Source of the DNA: CAZDKK01 sp964603725
Lineage (GTDB): Bacteria; Eisenbacteria; RBG-16-71-46; CAIMUX01; WJJG01
Length of the DNA stretch: 64,000 nt
Reading direction: 5' to 3'
Assembly: GCA_964603725.1 (NCBI GenBank)
Contig: CAZRWW010000022.1
Location: forward strand, 1-64,000
In this document: in pieces, positions 10,081 to 18,695 of the stretch
Numbering within the stretch: position 1 is the stretch's first letter
How the letters are laid out: each line of letters starts with the position of its first letter
Notes under the pieces: model-generated
What the model saw: only the letters and a program-made list of their open reading frames with translations
Told to the model about the DNA's origin: nothing
Database searches by the model: none
Translations under genes and position numbers: made by a program

Positions 10081-10381
10081 AAGCTTCGGGTCCCCGGTTG
10101 CCGGTGACGGGGTCCGCTGCCCGGGCAGCCCAGCCCTACGCCAGGGGCGCGGACCGTGACGATCGAGGTCGCGGGGCCGCTCAGTAAACAAGAACGGCAC
10201 TGCCGGGAGGATCTTGAGCATGCTGCTGGCTCGGGCCGACCACGCTTCACTTCTCGGCCGCAGCGGCCGATCTTCATGAGGCGGGAGCACCGTGAACGTC
10301 GCCCATGACGCCGGGGGGAAGGGCTCAGGCGCTGTGATGGCGCCCGCAACCGCGCCGGTTGCCAACCGCAGGGGGACCGTC
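10081..10381. promoter_or_regulatory. Divergent region between two HD-GYP genes
   Basis: About 300 bases separate the starts of two HD-GYP proteins read in opposite directions, so both promoters must lie here. Open frames extend into it from both sides but have no ribosome site or domain support. No clear -35/-10 pair or operator was recognised. Confidence 0.4.
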
Positions 10382-11425
10382 ATGAATCTGAAGGGGTTGC
10401 CGATCGAGCTGCTGCGCAGGATCGCCGGCGCCGGCATCGCGCTGATCACTTTGTACACAATCGCCAACATTCTGTGGGCGGTGTCCGCGGGACACCCGCT
10501 GCCCGTGCCGATCCACGGGCTGGCGGTGTTGGTCGCGGGCGTCTCTCTGGGGGCGGCCCTCGGCGCGACCCGTGGTGTCGTGCGCGAGTCATCGCCATCC
10601 TGCGGCCCCGACGCGGCGGACTACCTCGAGACGGTCCGCATGCTCGCCGCGGCGATCGACACGGGCGACCCCTTCGCGCTCGGGCGCTCGTATCGCATCG
10701 CTCAGTTCTGCCTGCGGGTGGGAGCCCACCTGGGGCTGTCGGCCGAGCGCCTCCGCACGCTGGAGCTCGCCGCGCTGCTGCACGACATCGGGCGCACGGC
10801 CATCCATCGCGATGTGCTGCTCAAGCCGGGACGACTCGACTCGGCCGAGCGAGAGATCGTGCGCACCCACCCGCAGATCGGCTATGACATCCTGAAGGGG
10901 ATCGAGCCGCTGCGGCGGGCCGCCGAAATCGTCCGCGCCCATCACGAGCAGCCCGACGGCCACGGCTACCCGGGCGGTCTGGCGGCCTCTCAGATCCCGA
11001 TCGAGAGCAGCATCATCAGCGCGGTGGCAGCCTTCGAGGCGATGACGTGCGACCGCCCGTACCGGCGCGCGCTGTCGGCCGCGGAGGCCCTGGAGGAGCT
11101 GCGCGAACACGCCGGCAGTCAGTTCCGCGCTGAGGTCGTCGACGCGCTCCAGGGGTTGCACGAATCGGGCGAGCTCTACGCCGGCATGGACCTGATCAGC
11201 CTCGAGCGCTACTCGAGCGGCCGGTGCGTGTCGCGCGCCGTCGAGGAACACCTCGCCCGTCACAAGATCCCCTGGGGCGGATGCGGCTGGACAGGGTCGG
11301 CGACGCCGCCCGTGCGCGGAGGCGACGGCGAGATCGGCATCGACCTGGTGACCGACGGACAGATCCTGTTCGAGGAAGACGAGGCCGATCGGTTCTCGCC
11401 TCCGGCCCGAGCCTCCGGCCAGTAG
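10382..11425 (+). CDS. Membrane-anchored HD-GYP domain protein
   Basis: A 347-residue protein with a likely cyclic di-GMP phosphodiesterase domain. The ATG at 10382 is preceded by AGGGGGA (10370-10376), which decides the start against a GTG at 10292. Two hydrophobic segments at about 13-34 and 42-64 form an N-terminal membrane hairpin. The HD-GYP domain (about 75-285) is canonical: LLHDIGR with the metal-binding His-Asp, HPQIGYDIL, and HHEQPDGHGYPGG, which fits the consensus HHExxDGxGYP exactly. A C-terminal tail of about 60 residues has no recognised domain. It is divergent from the FHA-HD-GYP gene, whose own GYP motif is degenerate, so the pair may work as an active and a sensing or modulating partner (inference). 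Confidence 0.9.
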   Translation: MNLKGLPIELLRRIAGAGIALITLYTIANILWAVSAGHPLPVPIHGLAVLVAGVSLGAALGATRGVVRESSPSCGPDAADYLETVRMLAAAIDTGDPFALGRSYRIAQFCLRVGAHLGLSAERLRTLELAALLHDIGRTAIHRDVLLKPGRLDSAEREIVRTHPQIGYDILKGIEPLRRAAEIVRAHHEQPDGHGYPGGLAASQIPIESSIISAVAAFEAMTCDRPYRRALSAAEALEELREHAGSQFRAEVVDALQGLHESGELYAGMDLISLERYSSGRCVSRAVEEHLARHKIPWGGCGWTGSATPPVRGGDGEIGIDLVTDGQILFEEDEADRFSPPARASGQ

Positions 11426-11571
11426 CGCGGTTGACCGCAACCCGCCGCTGTCTGCACAATGATCCCGCCGTCCGCGCGCAGTCCGCGCGGAAGAGAAGAT
11501 CAGTCGATGACGGGCGGGCTCGCCGCGCAACGGCGGACTCGCGGCGCGGCGCATGAAGGGGGGCGGGTGAC

Positions 11572-12570
11572 ATGGCCGGGGCGACCTTTCGCGCGTTGTG
11601 GGTCGAGGAGATGGCGGGCGGCGGGTTTGCGCGCCGGATCCTCGAGCGGACGACCGCCGATCTGCCGCCGGGAGAGGTGCTGATCCGCGTATCGCACTCC
11701 TCGCTCAACTACAAGGACGCCCTCTCGGCCACGGGCAACCGGGGCGTGACGCGCACCTACCCGCACACGCCCGGGATCGACGCGGCCGGCGTCGTGGCCG
11801 AGAGCGCCAACGATGCCTTTCGCCCGGGCGACGAGGTCCTGGTGACCGGCTATGACCTCGGGATGAACACGGCGGGCGGATTCGGCGGGTACGTGCGCGT
11901 GCCGTCGGGCTGGGTCGTGCGGTTGCCGGAGGGGATGTCGCGCGCCGAGAGCATGGCGTACGGCACGGCGGGTTTCACGGCGGCCCTGGGGATCCTGCGG
12001 CTCGAGCGCGGCGGCATCGAGCCCGAGCGCGGCCCGATCCTGGTCACGGGCGCCACGGGCGGCGTCGGCTCGCTGGCGGTCGGGATGCTGGCCCGGGCCG
12101 GCTACACGGTGGCGGCCGTGACGGGCAAGCCCGAGGCGCACGCGTTCCTCGAGGCGCTGGGCGCGCGGGAGATCATCCCGCGGGCGGCGGCGATCGACGC
12201 GAGCCGGCCGCTGCTCAAGGCCCGCTGGGCGGGCGTGATCGACACGGTCGGCGGGGAAATCCTCGCCACCGCGCTGGCCTCGACCACGCCGCGGGCGGTG
12301 GTCGCTTGCTGCGGGCTGGTCGCATCACCCCAGCTTGCCACCACGGTCTTTCCCTTCATCCTGCGCGGCGTGAGCCTGGTGGGAATCGATTCGGCGGCAT
12401 GCCCCATGGAGGAGCGCCTGCGGGCCTGGGGCCGCATCGCCGGCGACTGGCGACTCGACGATATGCGCGCCATCACGACCGAGATCACGCTCGAGGAGCT
12501 CAGCGGGCACATCGATCGCATCCTGGCGGGACAGGAGCGTGGCCGCGTCGTGATCGCGCACGGCGCGTGA
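11572..12570 (+). CDS. acuI: YhdH/AcuI-type NADPH-dependent acrylyl-CoA reductase / quinone oxidoreductase
   Basis: A 332-residue medium-chain dehydrogenase/reductase without the structural zinc loop. ATG at 11572 follows GGGGGGCGGG. The GroES-like catalytic half (about 1-130) has SSLNYKDALSATGN and HTPGIDAAGVV, hallmarks of the YhdH/YhfP branch; the Rossmann half carries VTGATGGVGSLAVGML. Members such as Rhodobacter and E. coli AcuI/YhdH reduce acryloyl-CoA to propionyl-CoA with NADPH, detoxifying acrylate. The next gene, 60 bases on, is a D-2-hydroxyacid dehydrogenase. The exact substrate here is not proven by sequence. Confidence 0.85.
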   Translation: MAGATFRALWVEEMAGGGFARRILERTTADLPPGEVLIRVSHSSLNYKDALSATGNRGVTRTYPHTPGIDAAGVVAESANDAFRPGDEVLVTGYDLGMNTAGGFGGYVRVPSGWVVRLPEGMSRAESMAYGTAGFTAALGILRLERGGIEPERGPILVTGATGGVGSLAVGMLARAGYTVAAVTGKPEAHAFLEALGAREIIPRAAAIDASRPLLKARWAGVIDTVGGEILATALASTTPRAVVACCGLVASPQLATTVFPFILRGVSLVGIDSAACPMEERLRAWGRIAGDWRLDDMRAITTEITLEELSGHIDRILAGQERGRVVIAHGA

Positions 12571-12629
12571 CGGCGCGCGGCAAGGGCGTCACCCGGCCGG
12601 CCCGGGCCGTCAGCGGAGAGACGGGAAGC

Positions 12630-13598
12630 GTGGACGTCTATTTCTACGAGGCCTTCGCCGAGGAGGCCGCCGAGCTGCGGCAACACCTCCCGGCCGCTGT
12701 CAGGGCAGGTTTCACGGATCGCACGATCCAGGAGACCGGTGACCTCGCGCCGCCGGCGGGGCTCGTCAGTATCCGCACGCAATCCATCGTCCCCGTCGCC
12801 TGGGCCAACGCGCTGCGCGGGGTCCTCTCGCGCTCGACGGGCTACGATCATCTCATCCGCTACCGCGCCGCCTGCGAGTGCCCCGTGCCGTGCGGCTACC
12901 TGCCGCTGTACTGCAACCGCGCCGTGGCGGAGCAGGCGCTTCTGATGTGGATGGCGCTGCTGCGCAAGCTGCCCCAGCAGACGGCGAGCTTCGCGACGTT
13001 TCAGCGCGATGGGCTGACCGGATCCGAATGCGAGGGCAAGACGCTGGCGGTGGTCGGCGTGGGCAACGTTGGCCACCAGGTCATCCGGATCGGCGCGGGG
13101 CTCGGCATGCGGGCGCTGGGTGTCGACCTCCTCGAGCGGTATGACTGGGTGGATTATGTCCCGATCGACGAGGCCGTCGCTCACGCGGACGTGATCGTCT
13201 GCGCCATGAATCTGACGCGCGCGAACGCCGGCTACTTCGGCTACGGGCGCCTCAGCCGCGCGCGGCCGCGCGCGGTCTTCGTGAACGTGGCCCGCGGCGA
13301 GATGTCGCCGTCCCCGGACCTGCTGCGCCTGCTCGAGGAGGGGCGCCTGGGCGGCGTCGCGCTCGACGTCTACGACCACGAGCAGGAGCTGGCGGTCGCG
13401 CTGCGCGCGGGCGCGAGCGATCTCGGCTCGCAGGTCAAGGCCACCCTCGCGCTGGCGAAGCTTCCCAATGTGATCCTCACGCCCCACAATGCCTTCAACA
13501 CGCAGGAGGCGGTCGATCGCAAGGCCGAGCACGCGGTGCGGCAGGTGGAGCACTTCCTGCGCGCCGGGACGTTCCTGTGGCCCGTGCCCGCGGAGTGA
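12630..13598 (+). CDS. D-2-hydroxyacid dehydrogenase (D-lactate dehydrogenase-like)
   Basis: A 322-residue NAD-dependent dehydrogenase. The GTG at 12630 (reading VDVYFYEAF) is supported by GGAGAG at 12615-12620 and by the alignment of the N-terminal beta strand. The substrate-binding half includes STGYDHL; the NAD-binding half has VVGVGNVGHQVIRIG. Catalytic residues of the family are visible: Arg in FVNVARGE, Glu in DVYDHE and His in LTPHNAF. The family interconverts 2-oxo acids and D-2-hydroxy acids such as pyruvate and D-lactate. A lactate-permease-type gene lies 5 kb downstream but is not in the same operon. Confidence 0.86.
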   Translation: MDVYFYEAFAEEAAELRQHLPAAVRAGFTDRTIQETGDLAPPAGLVSIRTQSIVPVAWANALRGVLSRSTGYDHLIRYRAACECPVPCGYLPLYCNRAVAEQALLMWMALLRKLPQQTASFATFQRDGLTGSECEGKTLAVVGVGNVGHQVIRIGAGLGMRALGVDLLERYDWVDYVPIDEAVAHADVIVCAMNLTRANAGYFGYGRLSRARPRAVFVNVARGEMSPSPDLLRLLEEGRLGGVALDVYDHEQELAVALRAGASDLGSQVKATLALAKLPNVILTPHNAFNTQEAVDRKAEHAVRQVEHFLRAGTFLWPVPAE

Positions 13599-13635
13599 CG
13601 GCGCGATCCGGCCGCGCACCTCGAGCGGCGTCGAC

Positions 13636-14310
13636 CTAGCGTCCGGCGCCGGGGGCCGAGGGCGCCGCGCGCCGAAACAGGATCGCGAGCGACCACGTCG
13701 AACCCGGGAAGGTCACCGCCCACAGGGCGGCGATCCAGATCATCCAGTGCCAGTACATTTGCAGCGCGATGAAGGGCAGCAGCAGCCCATTGGCTGTCAG
13801 GAAGCAGCGCGCAACCCGCTCGATTCCCGGGCCGCTGAACACCCTGGCCGCGAAGAGCGTGGCCACGCTCATGAAGCTGTAGCCGAGGATGTCGACGGCG
13901 TACAGGAACGAATCGAAAGGCACGAAGAGGAACTGCTCCATCCCCGCGGTGCGCCCCGCCGCCAGGCGGGGGGTCACCCAGGCGAGCTGCACGTAGTAGT
14001 TGATGCTGATCAGGACCGCGTACGCGGTGGCGAACGCGACGGCCGCGTGGCTCCAGACCTTCCGGCCGGGCGGCGCCGCCTGGTGGATGCTGACCGCGAG
14101 CACGACGAAGGCGGAGCCCAGGAACAGCGAGGGCGTCAGGAGGATGACGAGTCCCAGCGGCGTGCTCGAGCTCTCGGGCCCCCCCGCGGAGCCCAACCAT
14201 CCCAGCCACTCCGCGATTTGCCCGACGTCGTAGGTGATGCTGAACACGGTGGCGAGGACCGCCGACCAGAATCCGACCGTCCTGGTCGCCGGCGAGATCG
14301 CTCCGATCAT
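13636..14310 (-). CDS. Integral membrane protein of unknown function
   Basis: A 224-residue protein. The frame is open further upstream, but ATG 14310 has GGAGG at 14317-14321 (complement), six bases away. About six hydrophobic segments can be seen, at roughly 9-27, 45-66, 78-100, 125-150, 158-180 and 185-205, rich in Trp, Tyr and Phe (for example QMYWHWMIWIAALWAV). No catalytic motif or known family was recognised. It follows the creatininase-family gene with a spacing of 113 bases and may be cotranscribed with it. Confidence 0.7.
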   Translation of the reverse strand: MIGAISPATRTVGFWSAVLATVFSITYDVGQIAEWLGWLGSAGGPESSSTPLGLVILLTPSLFLGSAFVVLAVSIHQAAPPGRKVWSHAAVAFATAYAVLISINYYVQLAWVTPRLAAGRTAGMEQFLFVPFDSFLYAVDILGYSFMSVATLFAARVFSGPGIERVARCFLTANGLLLPFIALQMYWHWMIWIAALWAVTFPGSTWSLAILFRRAAPSAPGAGR

Positions 14311-14423
14311 GCCTTGCCTCCAGTGAACCACCGGCCTCATGTCCCCGGTGCGCCGTGCGCCCGGCGGCCCGCCCGCGGGGGACGCCGCGCGGGCCCCGCG
14401 CGCAGGGCCGGTTGACGGGACCT

Positions 14424-15221
14424 TCACTTCCCGATCGCGCCCCACCCCGCCAGGATCTCGCGGATCATCTTCTCCATCTGGTCCATCACCACCTCCGCCA
14501 TGCGCGCGCACTTCTCCGGCGTCAGGCGGGCGAAGTCGACCGGGTCGTCGGGGTGATCGTACGTCATGCACGGCCGCACGGCTGGGTAGGTCTTGACGCC
14601 CTTGTACACGTAGAAGGAGGGCGTCTTCTTGCGCGGCACGAGGTCGCTCAGATCCGGGCGCAGGCCGAGCAGCGTGCTCATCTCGTCGATGGCCGCGTGA
14701 CCCATGCCGCCGGGGCCGAAGATCTCGGCGGCCTGCTCCTGCACTTCCCACCACCAGTCGATGACGGCGACGCGCAGGCCCGACTCGCGCGACAGGCTTT
14801 CGGCCGCCTCGTGCAGCGTGGCGGTGTTGCCGCCATGGCCGTTGATCACCAGCAGGTTCTGCAGGCCGTTGCGCCGCAGCGAGCGTCCGACGTCGGTCAG
14901 GAAAGCCGCGAGGGTCGCGCTCGACAGCGTGCAGGATCCCGGATAGGCCAGCAGCGAGACGGTCAGGCCGTAGGGCATGACGGGCAGGCAAGGGATCGCC
15001 AGGCGCTCCGCCAGGCGCCGGGCGAGCGCGTCCGGGATCAGGTTGTCGGTGCCCACGGGCCCGCTGGCGTGCGCCTCGATCGTCCCCAGCGGGAGGAGGG
15101 CGGTCTCGAAGCGCTCGCGCGCGTGCTCGTGGGTCGAGAGAAGCTGCCAGTCGAGCAGGCGGGCCGGGCGCGCGGGGGTTCGCCGGCGCGGTCGGGCCGG
15201 CGGAGTGCGTTTCGCTGCCAT
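14424..15221 (-). CDS. Creatininase-family amidohydrolase
   Basis: A 265-residue metal-dependent hydrolase. ATG 15221 is chosen because GGAGG lies at 15229-15233 (complement). After a basic Pro/Arg tail (1-25) come the family signatures: LPLGTIEAHASG with VGTDN (metal ligands Glu, His, Asp), INGHGGN, and GHAAIDEMS, which replaces the usual HAGEEETS box; the ligand Glu is retained. The family includes creatinine amidohydrolase, the riboflavin-pathway enzyme ArfB and mycofactocin peptidase MftE. No riboflavin or mycofactocin genes are nearby, so the substrate is unknown. Confidence 0.84.
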   Translation of the reverse strand: MAAKRTPPARPRRRTPARPARLLDWQLLSTHEHARERFETALLPLGTIEAHASGPVGTDNLIPDALARRLAERLAIPCLPVMPYGLTVSLLAYPGSCTLSSATLAAFLTDVGRSLRRNGLQNLLVINGHGGNTATLHEAAESLSRESGLRVAVIDWWWEVQEQAAEIFGPGGMGHAAIDEMSTLLGLRPDLSDLVPRKKTPSFYVYKGVKTYPAVRPCMTYDHPDDPVDFARLTPEKCARMAEVVMDQMEKMIREILAGWGAIGK

Positions 15222-15562
15222 CGTTGTGCCTCCAGCGTAGGATCTTATTGCGTATCTTGTGATTAGCCCCGGAAGTCTAGCGCCGGCCGGCGGCGCCGGC
15301 AAGCGCGCGCTGTTGGAACGGGCGCTGGGTCGCCGGACGCCGAGCCGGCAGGGGCCGACCCACCCGGCGCAGGGCCGGTCACGCCCGCGCCGACCCACCC
15401 GGCGCAGGGCCGGTCACGCCCGCGCCGACCCACCCGGCGCAGGGCCGGTCACGCCCGCGCCGACCCCGGTTCAGATCATCCCCGCTCCGGCCGATGGAAA
15501 GGGGGACGTGGGCCGCTACCCGGCGGCGCCATGGGTTTCCGGCCATGACGGGGAGATGCGAC
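15222..15562. promoter_or_regulatory. Divergent intergenic region with minisatellite
   Basis: The 341 bases between the creatininase gene (-) and a lipoprotein gene (+). Next to the creatininase start (15236-15265) is a short A+T-richer stretch likely to hold its promoter. Most of the rest is occupied by a 35-bp tandem array at 15355-15459. No operator was recognised. Confidence 0.4.
15355..15459. repeat. Three perfect 35-bp tandem copies
   Basis: Bases 15355-15389, 15390-15424 and 15425-15459 are identical, each starting CCGACCCACCCGGCGCAGGG, followed by a partial fourth unit of six bases. The copies are directly adjacent with no spacer, so this is a minisatellite and not a CRISPR array. 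Confidence 0.92.
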
Positions 15563-15955
15563 ATGAGACGCGAGATCGAGATGCTGGCGGGCCTTGCCGG
15601 CCGAATCCTGGCGGGTATGCTGATCGTACTGGTGGTCGGTGGCTGCGCGGCTGGACCTTTCGGACGGGTCAAGGGGTCCAACCTGCAGGTGGTTACCGAT
15701 CCGGGGAACGCCATCGTCTACCTGAAGCAGCGCATGGATCGCCCGCCGAGCGATCCGGCGTCGCCGCTCCCCATCCGGGGCGAGTACTGGGCCGTCGGGA
15801 CGACGCCCTATCGCGGCGACATCGACCCGGGCTTCTGGGACATGCGCGTCGAGGCCCCCGGATTCGAGCCGATCGACATCCTCGTGCGGGCGGAAGCCGG
15901 GAAGGTCCACATCTATGAATTCCAGATGCAATCGTCACGGGTGGCTACCAGGTAG
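15563..15955 (+). CDS. PEGA-like lipoprotein
   Basis: A 130-residue predicted lipoprotein. ATG 15563 has GGGGAG at 15550-15555. The signal peptide ends in the lipobox VVGGC at about residues 25-29, then a single small beta domain follows that resembles a PEGA domain: VVTDPGNAIVYL, TTPYRGDIDPGFWDMRVEAPGFEP. PEGA domains are surface beta sandwiches with carbohydrate or protein contacts, often in envelope proteins. The next lipoprotein gene overlaps its 3' end by about 40 bases, suggesting translational coupling. Confidence 0.75.
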   Translation: MRREIEMLAGLAGRILAGMLIVLVVGGCAAGPFGRVKGSNLQVVTDPGNAIVYLKQRMDRPPSDPASPLPIRGEYWAVGTTPYRGDIDPGFWDMRVEAPGFEPIDILVRAEAGKVHIYEFQMQSSRVATR

Positions 15956-16358
15956 GAGAACCACGAGGAGACCGGGCCGGAGATCTGCACGGAACGAGGC
16001 GCCCACCTCCGCTACGCCGCAACGCCCGAGCCCCTGGCGCAAGCCCGGGGCTCTTCTGTTGGCGGCGGTGGTGCTGGTGGGGCTCCTGCTTCCCGCGGGA
16101 TGCGCGACGGCGGGCCGGCAGTTCCCGGTCGAATCCGTGTCGCGGATCCGGATGAACGAGACCACCCAGGATGAGATCCGCTCCTTGTTCGGGCCGCCCT
16201 GGCGCACCGGCGTCGAGGACGGCCGCGTGACCTGGACGTACGGGCGCTACAAGTACCGGCTCTTCGGGGATTCGGAGACGACCGACCTCGTGCTGCGCTT
16301 CGATGAGCGTGGCGTGGTCGTCTCCTACACCTTCAGCACCACCGAGCATCCCGGCTAG
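15915..16358 (+). CDS. Lipoprotein with a SmpA/BamE-like domain
   Basis: A protein of up to 147 residues. Residues about 42-63 are a hydrophobic signal segment ending in LLPAGC, then a compact domain: MNETTQDEIRSLFGPP, TWTYGRYKYRLFG, LVLRFDERGVVVSYTF. This pattern (T-x-D-x-V/I-x-x-x-x-GxP, then W-x-Y) is that of the SmpA/OmlA/BamE small outer membrane lipoproteins. The ATG at 15915 is the only clear start in frame and would give a long basic N-region overlapping the previous gene; a non-ATG start closer to the signal segment is possible. Its stop overlaps the convergent S41 gene by four bases. Confidence 0.72.
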   Translation: MNSRCNRHGWLPGRRTTRRPGRRSARNEAPTSATPQRPSPWRKPGALLLAAVVLVGLLLPAGCATAGRQFPVESVSRIRMNETTQDEIRSLFGPPWRTGVEDGRVTWTYGRYKYRLFGDSETTDLVLRFDERGVVVSYTFSTTEHPG

Positions 16359-18334
16359 CGCAACGCATCGACCGCCCGTTCGAGCGCCTCGTCATGACCG
16401 TCGGCGATCCCCGCGATCGTGCGCTTGACGGGCACCGTGGGGCGGATGCCGACGCCGTGCTGGCGCGAGCCGTCGGGCTTGAGCACCTTGGCGCCCGTGA
16501 ACCAGATCGCGTACCCGCCCGGCAGCGGCACGCGGACGACGTTGCCGCTCGCGCCCGCGGTCGTCTCGCCCACGGTCTCGGCCCACCCGTGGCGCTCCAC
16601 CATGTTCAAGAGATCCTCGGAGGGGCCCAGCACGCCGGCGTCGATCAGGAAGGCCGCCCGCCCGCGGAGGCGGGGCTCCGCCGGCCGGCGTTGCCAGGAG
16701 GCCGGCTCGTACGTCACCTCCTGGCGATCGGGACGCGAGGTGACCGGCACGAGCCACTGCGGGGAGTCGACCGGCTGATCGATGAGGTGGTCGAGCACGG
16801 CCGGCGTGCCCGGGCCGTCGCGCAGATCGAACACGACCCCGCGCGCGGCCGCCAGAGCCGGCAGCAATGCGCGCAGCGAGTCCTCGCCGACGCCGCATAG
16901 GCTGCAGTACCGAATGCCGACGCCGACCTCGGCGAGCTGCGCGGGCCGCCGCTCCCGCAGGGGCGGGCCGTCCGCGAGTGCTCCCCCATCGCCTTCGCCC
17001 GAGAGCGCGCCCATCGACACGTCCGTGTGCGCCCGCGCGAACTCCACCGTGTAGGCCGTGCCGTCGGGGCGCTGCAGGTCGAGGCGCACGGGCTTGCCGG
17101 CCGGGCCGCGGGAGAATTCCTCGAGAGCCTGCCGGCGGCGGTGGCCGGGGGTGCCGCCGGCGGCGAACGGCTCGGCGGCGTGCAGCGCCTCCTCGATCGC
17201 CAGGTTGTCGATGGCCGTGACGACATCGCCGGGGCGGACCTGGTCGGGCGCCTCTGGTCCCCGGCCAGTGACCGCCAGTTGGCCCTCGACCCACGCCCAC
17301 AGCAACGGCAGCCGGCCGGAGGGCTGCAGGCCCGCGCACTCGGCGCCGGCCTGGCCGTCGCGCAGCTCCGCCATCATGCGCTTGAGGCTGAACAGAAACA
17401 TCGTCTGGTCCGGCATCGCCGCGGCTTCCATCAGCATCCGGGCCAGGATGCTCGTCCAGTGCGCCGGCACAACGTCGAAGTAGGGGTAGAAGTGCTGCAC
17501 GGCATTCCAGGCCAGCGCGACCGTGGCCAGACGGGTGGCGCGGTCGTTGCCGGAGGGCACGAAGCCGGCCCGGGCCGCCTCGCGGGCCTCCGATTCCTCC
17601 GCGCGGGCGCGCGGCAGCGTGCCCGCCTCGTCCGCGTAGAGGGCCAGGGGCACGATGCACGAGATGCCGTGCGTGAGGTCGATCACCCACGGGTTGCCGG
17701 GATCGGGCAGGCCTCGCCGGGCGACCGGATCGAGCTCGGCGAGCGGTCCCATCCGCACGCGCTCGGACCGGAAGGGCAAGGCTGGCGGACCCGCTGCCGG
17801 CGCGCCGAGGCCCGCGGCGTGGCCTGTATCCCGGGCGACGGCCGCGCTCGCATCGAGGCCCAGGTGACGCCACGCCACGACGAACGCGCGGGCGGAGTCG
17901 GCCGGCGGTTCCGACTGCGGCAGTTCCGGCATCTCGCCCACGGTCGTGACGACGCTCACCGTGGGGGCGATCGGACGAAAGAGCCGGTTCAGCTCGCCCG
18001 CCAGCTCCCCGGGCGTGCCCGCGCCTTCGATCGCGCGCACCCCGTCGATCGCGAAGCGATCCCAGTCAGCCGCAGCGGCCTCATCGCTCGGATGGAAGTA
18101 GCGCACGAAGCCGAGCAGCCGGCTGAACGCGAGCAGGTTCTCGAGGCCGCGCCCGGCCAGGGGCCGCGCCGGTTCCCCGCCGGCCCGCGCATCCGGGTCG
18201 CTCGGGCCGGCGGCCGAAGCCGCGGGAGGGGCGAGTCCGGCGGCCGCGGCCGCGAGGGGGAAGAACGCGGCGGCCGAGCCGGTGAGAACGGCGGCGGTCA
18301 GCGCCGCGGGGAGAGATCGGGATTGGATGCGCAT
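16355..18334 (-). CDS. S41-family (tail-specific protease-like) exported protein, nucleophile possibly lost
   Basis: A 659-residue exported protein. ATG 18334 has AGGAGG six bases upstream; residues 1-32 are a signal peptide. A helical region (about 60-300) precedes a degenerate PDZ-like region (about 340-440) and a C-terminal crotonase-like S41 core (about 470-655): GIRYCSLCGVG, GVVFDLRDGPGTP, AAFLIDAGVLGPSEDLL, VGETTAGASGNVV. In S41 proteases the catalytic Ser sits three residues before the Glu (S-x-x-E, as in TASASE); here that position is Gly570 (G-P-S-E). It therefore looks like an inactive or altered homologue, unless Ser572 substitutes. It is convergent with the lipoprotein genes; the lysine-rich protein gene lies 163 bases upstream on the same strand. 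Confidence 0.8.
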   Translation of the reverse strand: MRIQSRSLPAALTAAVLTGSAAAFFPLAAAAAGLAPPAASAAGPSDPDARAGGEPARPLAGRGLENLLAFSRLLGFVRYFHPSDEAAAADWDRFAIDGVRAIEGAGTPGELAGELNRLFRPIAPTVSVVTTVGEMPELPQSEPPADSARAFVVAWRHLGLDASAAVARDTGHAAGLGAPAAGPPALPFRSERVRMGPLAELDPVARRGLPDPGNPWVIDLTHGISCIVPLALYADEAGTLPRARAEESEAREAARAGFVPSGNDRATRLATVALAWNAVQHFYPYFDVVPAHWTSILARMLMEAAAMPDQTMFLFSLKRMMAELRDGQAGAECAGLQPSGRLPLLWAWVEGQLAVTGRGPEAPDQVRPGDVVTAIDNLAIEEALHAAEPFAAGGTPGHRRRQALEEFSRGPAGKPVRLDLQRPDGTAYTVEFARAHTDVSMGALSGEGDGGALADGPPLRERRPAQLAEVGVGIRYCSLCGVGEDSLRALLPALAAARGVVFDLRDGPGTPAVLDHLIDQPVDSPQWLVPVTSRPDRQEVTYEPASWQRRPAEPRLRGRAAFLIDAGVLGPSEDLLNMVERHGWAETVGETTAGASGNVVRVPLPGGYAIWFTGAKVLKPDGSRQHGVGIRPTVPVKRTIAGIADGHDEALERAVDALR

Positions 18335-18497
18335 CTGGGCCTCCTGCTGCTTGCGGCGCGCGGGCAGGGCCGGCGGGCGCGAGGGCGCCGGCGACGTGAG
18401 GGCCTAAAGCTGCACGGCTCCGGTCCAGACCGCACTCGCGCGCTGCCAGAGACCGGAGCCGCCGCGCTCGGGATACCCAAAGCGTCGTCCCGATCGA

Positions 18498-18623
18498 TTA
18501 CTTCTTGGCGGCCCTCTTCTTGGTCGTCTTCTTCTTGGCGACCTTCTTCTTGGCCACCTTCTTCTTCGCGACCTTCTTCTTGGCCACCTTCTTCTTCATC
18601 GTGTGAGGCTTTCCGCAGGCCAT
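18498..18623 (-). CDS. 41-residue lysine-rich histone-H1-like protein
   Basis: A very small basic protein: MACGKPHTM followed by a low-complexity tail in which KKKVA is repeated, ending TTKKRAAKK. About half the residues are lysine. The ATG at 18623 is preferred over one six bases upstream because GGAGG lies eight bases before it. A well-formed promoter (18668-18695) sits at the right distance. Its tail resembles the KKxA tails of bacterial histone-H1-like proteins and HU extensions, which neutralise DNA or RNA charge. The Cys and His near the N-terminus and the absence of any folded domain are notable. Function is not established; nucleic-acid binding is inferred from charge. Confidence 0.75.
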   Translation of the reverse strand: MACGKPHTMKKKVAKKKVAKKKVAKKKVAKKKTTKKRAAKK

Positions 18624-18667
18624 TGTCATACCCTCCATTCAGCGGGTTGATGCGACCAACGCGACGC

Positions 18668-18695
18668 AGAATAGTGCGCCCGCAAAGTTTGTCAA
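18668..18695 (-). promoter_or_regulatory. Sigma-70-type promoter for the lysine-rich protein gene
   Basis: On the complementary strand TTGACA (18690-18695) and TATTCT (18668-18673) are separated by 16 bases. The expected start of transcription near 18660 leaves a leader of about 37 bases. The surrounding 60 bases are markedly less G+C-rich than the neighbourhood. This is the best -35/-10 match noticed in the window. Confidence 0.7.

Noticed and set aside
10081..10470. 130-residue N-terminal extension of the FHA protein
   Set aside because: It has no domain, overlaps the upstream region and start of the divergent HD-GYP gene, and FHA begins exactly at the ATG at 10080.
12306..12629. Longer N-terminus for the D-2-hydroxyacid dehydrogenase
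   Set aside because: It overlaps the preceding reductase gene in another frame and has no resemblance to the family; the GTG at 12630 with a ribosome site fits.
14311..14991. Long N-terminal extension of the membrane protein gene
   Set aside because: This part is the out-of-frame shadow of the creatininase-family gene; GGAGG precedes the ATG at 14310.
15355..15459. Possible CRISPR array from three identical direct repeats
   Set aside because: The copies are contiguous with no spacers and there is no cas gene; it is a tandem minisatellite. The same holds for 8414-8507 and 34388-34482.
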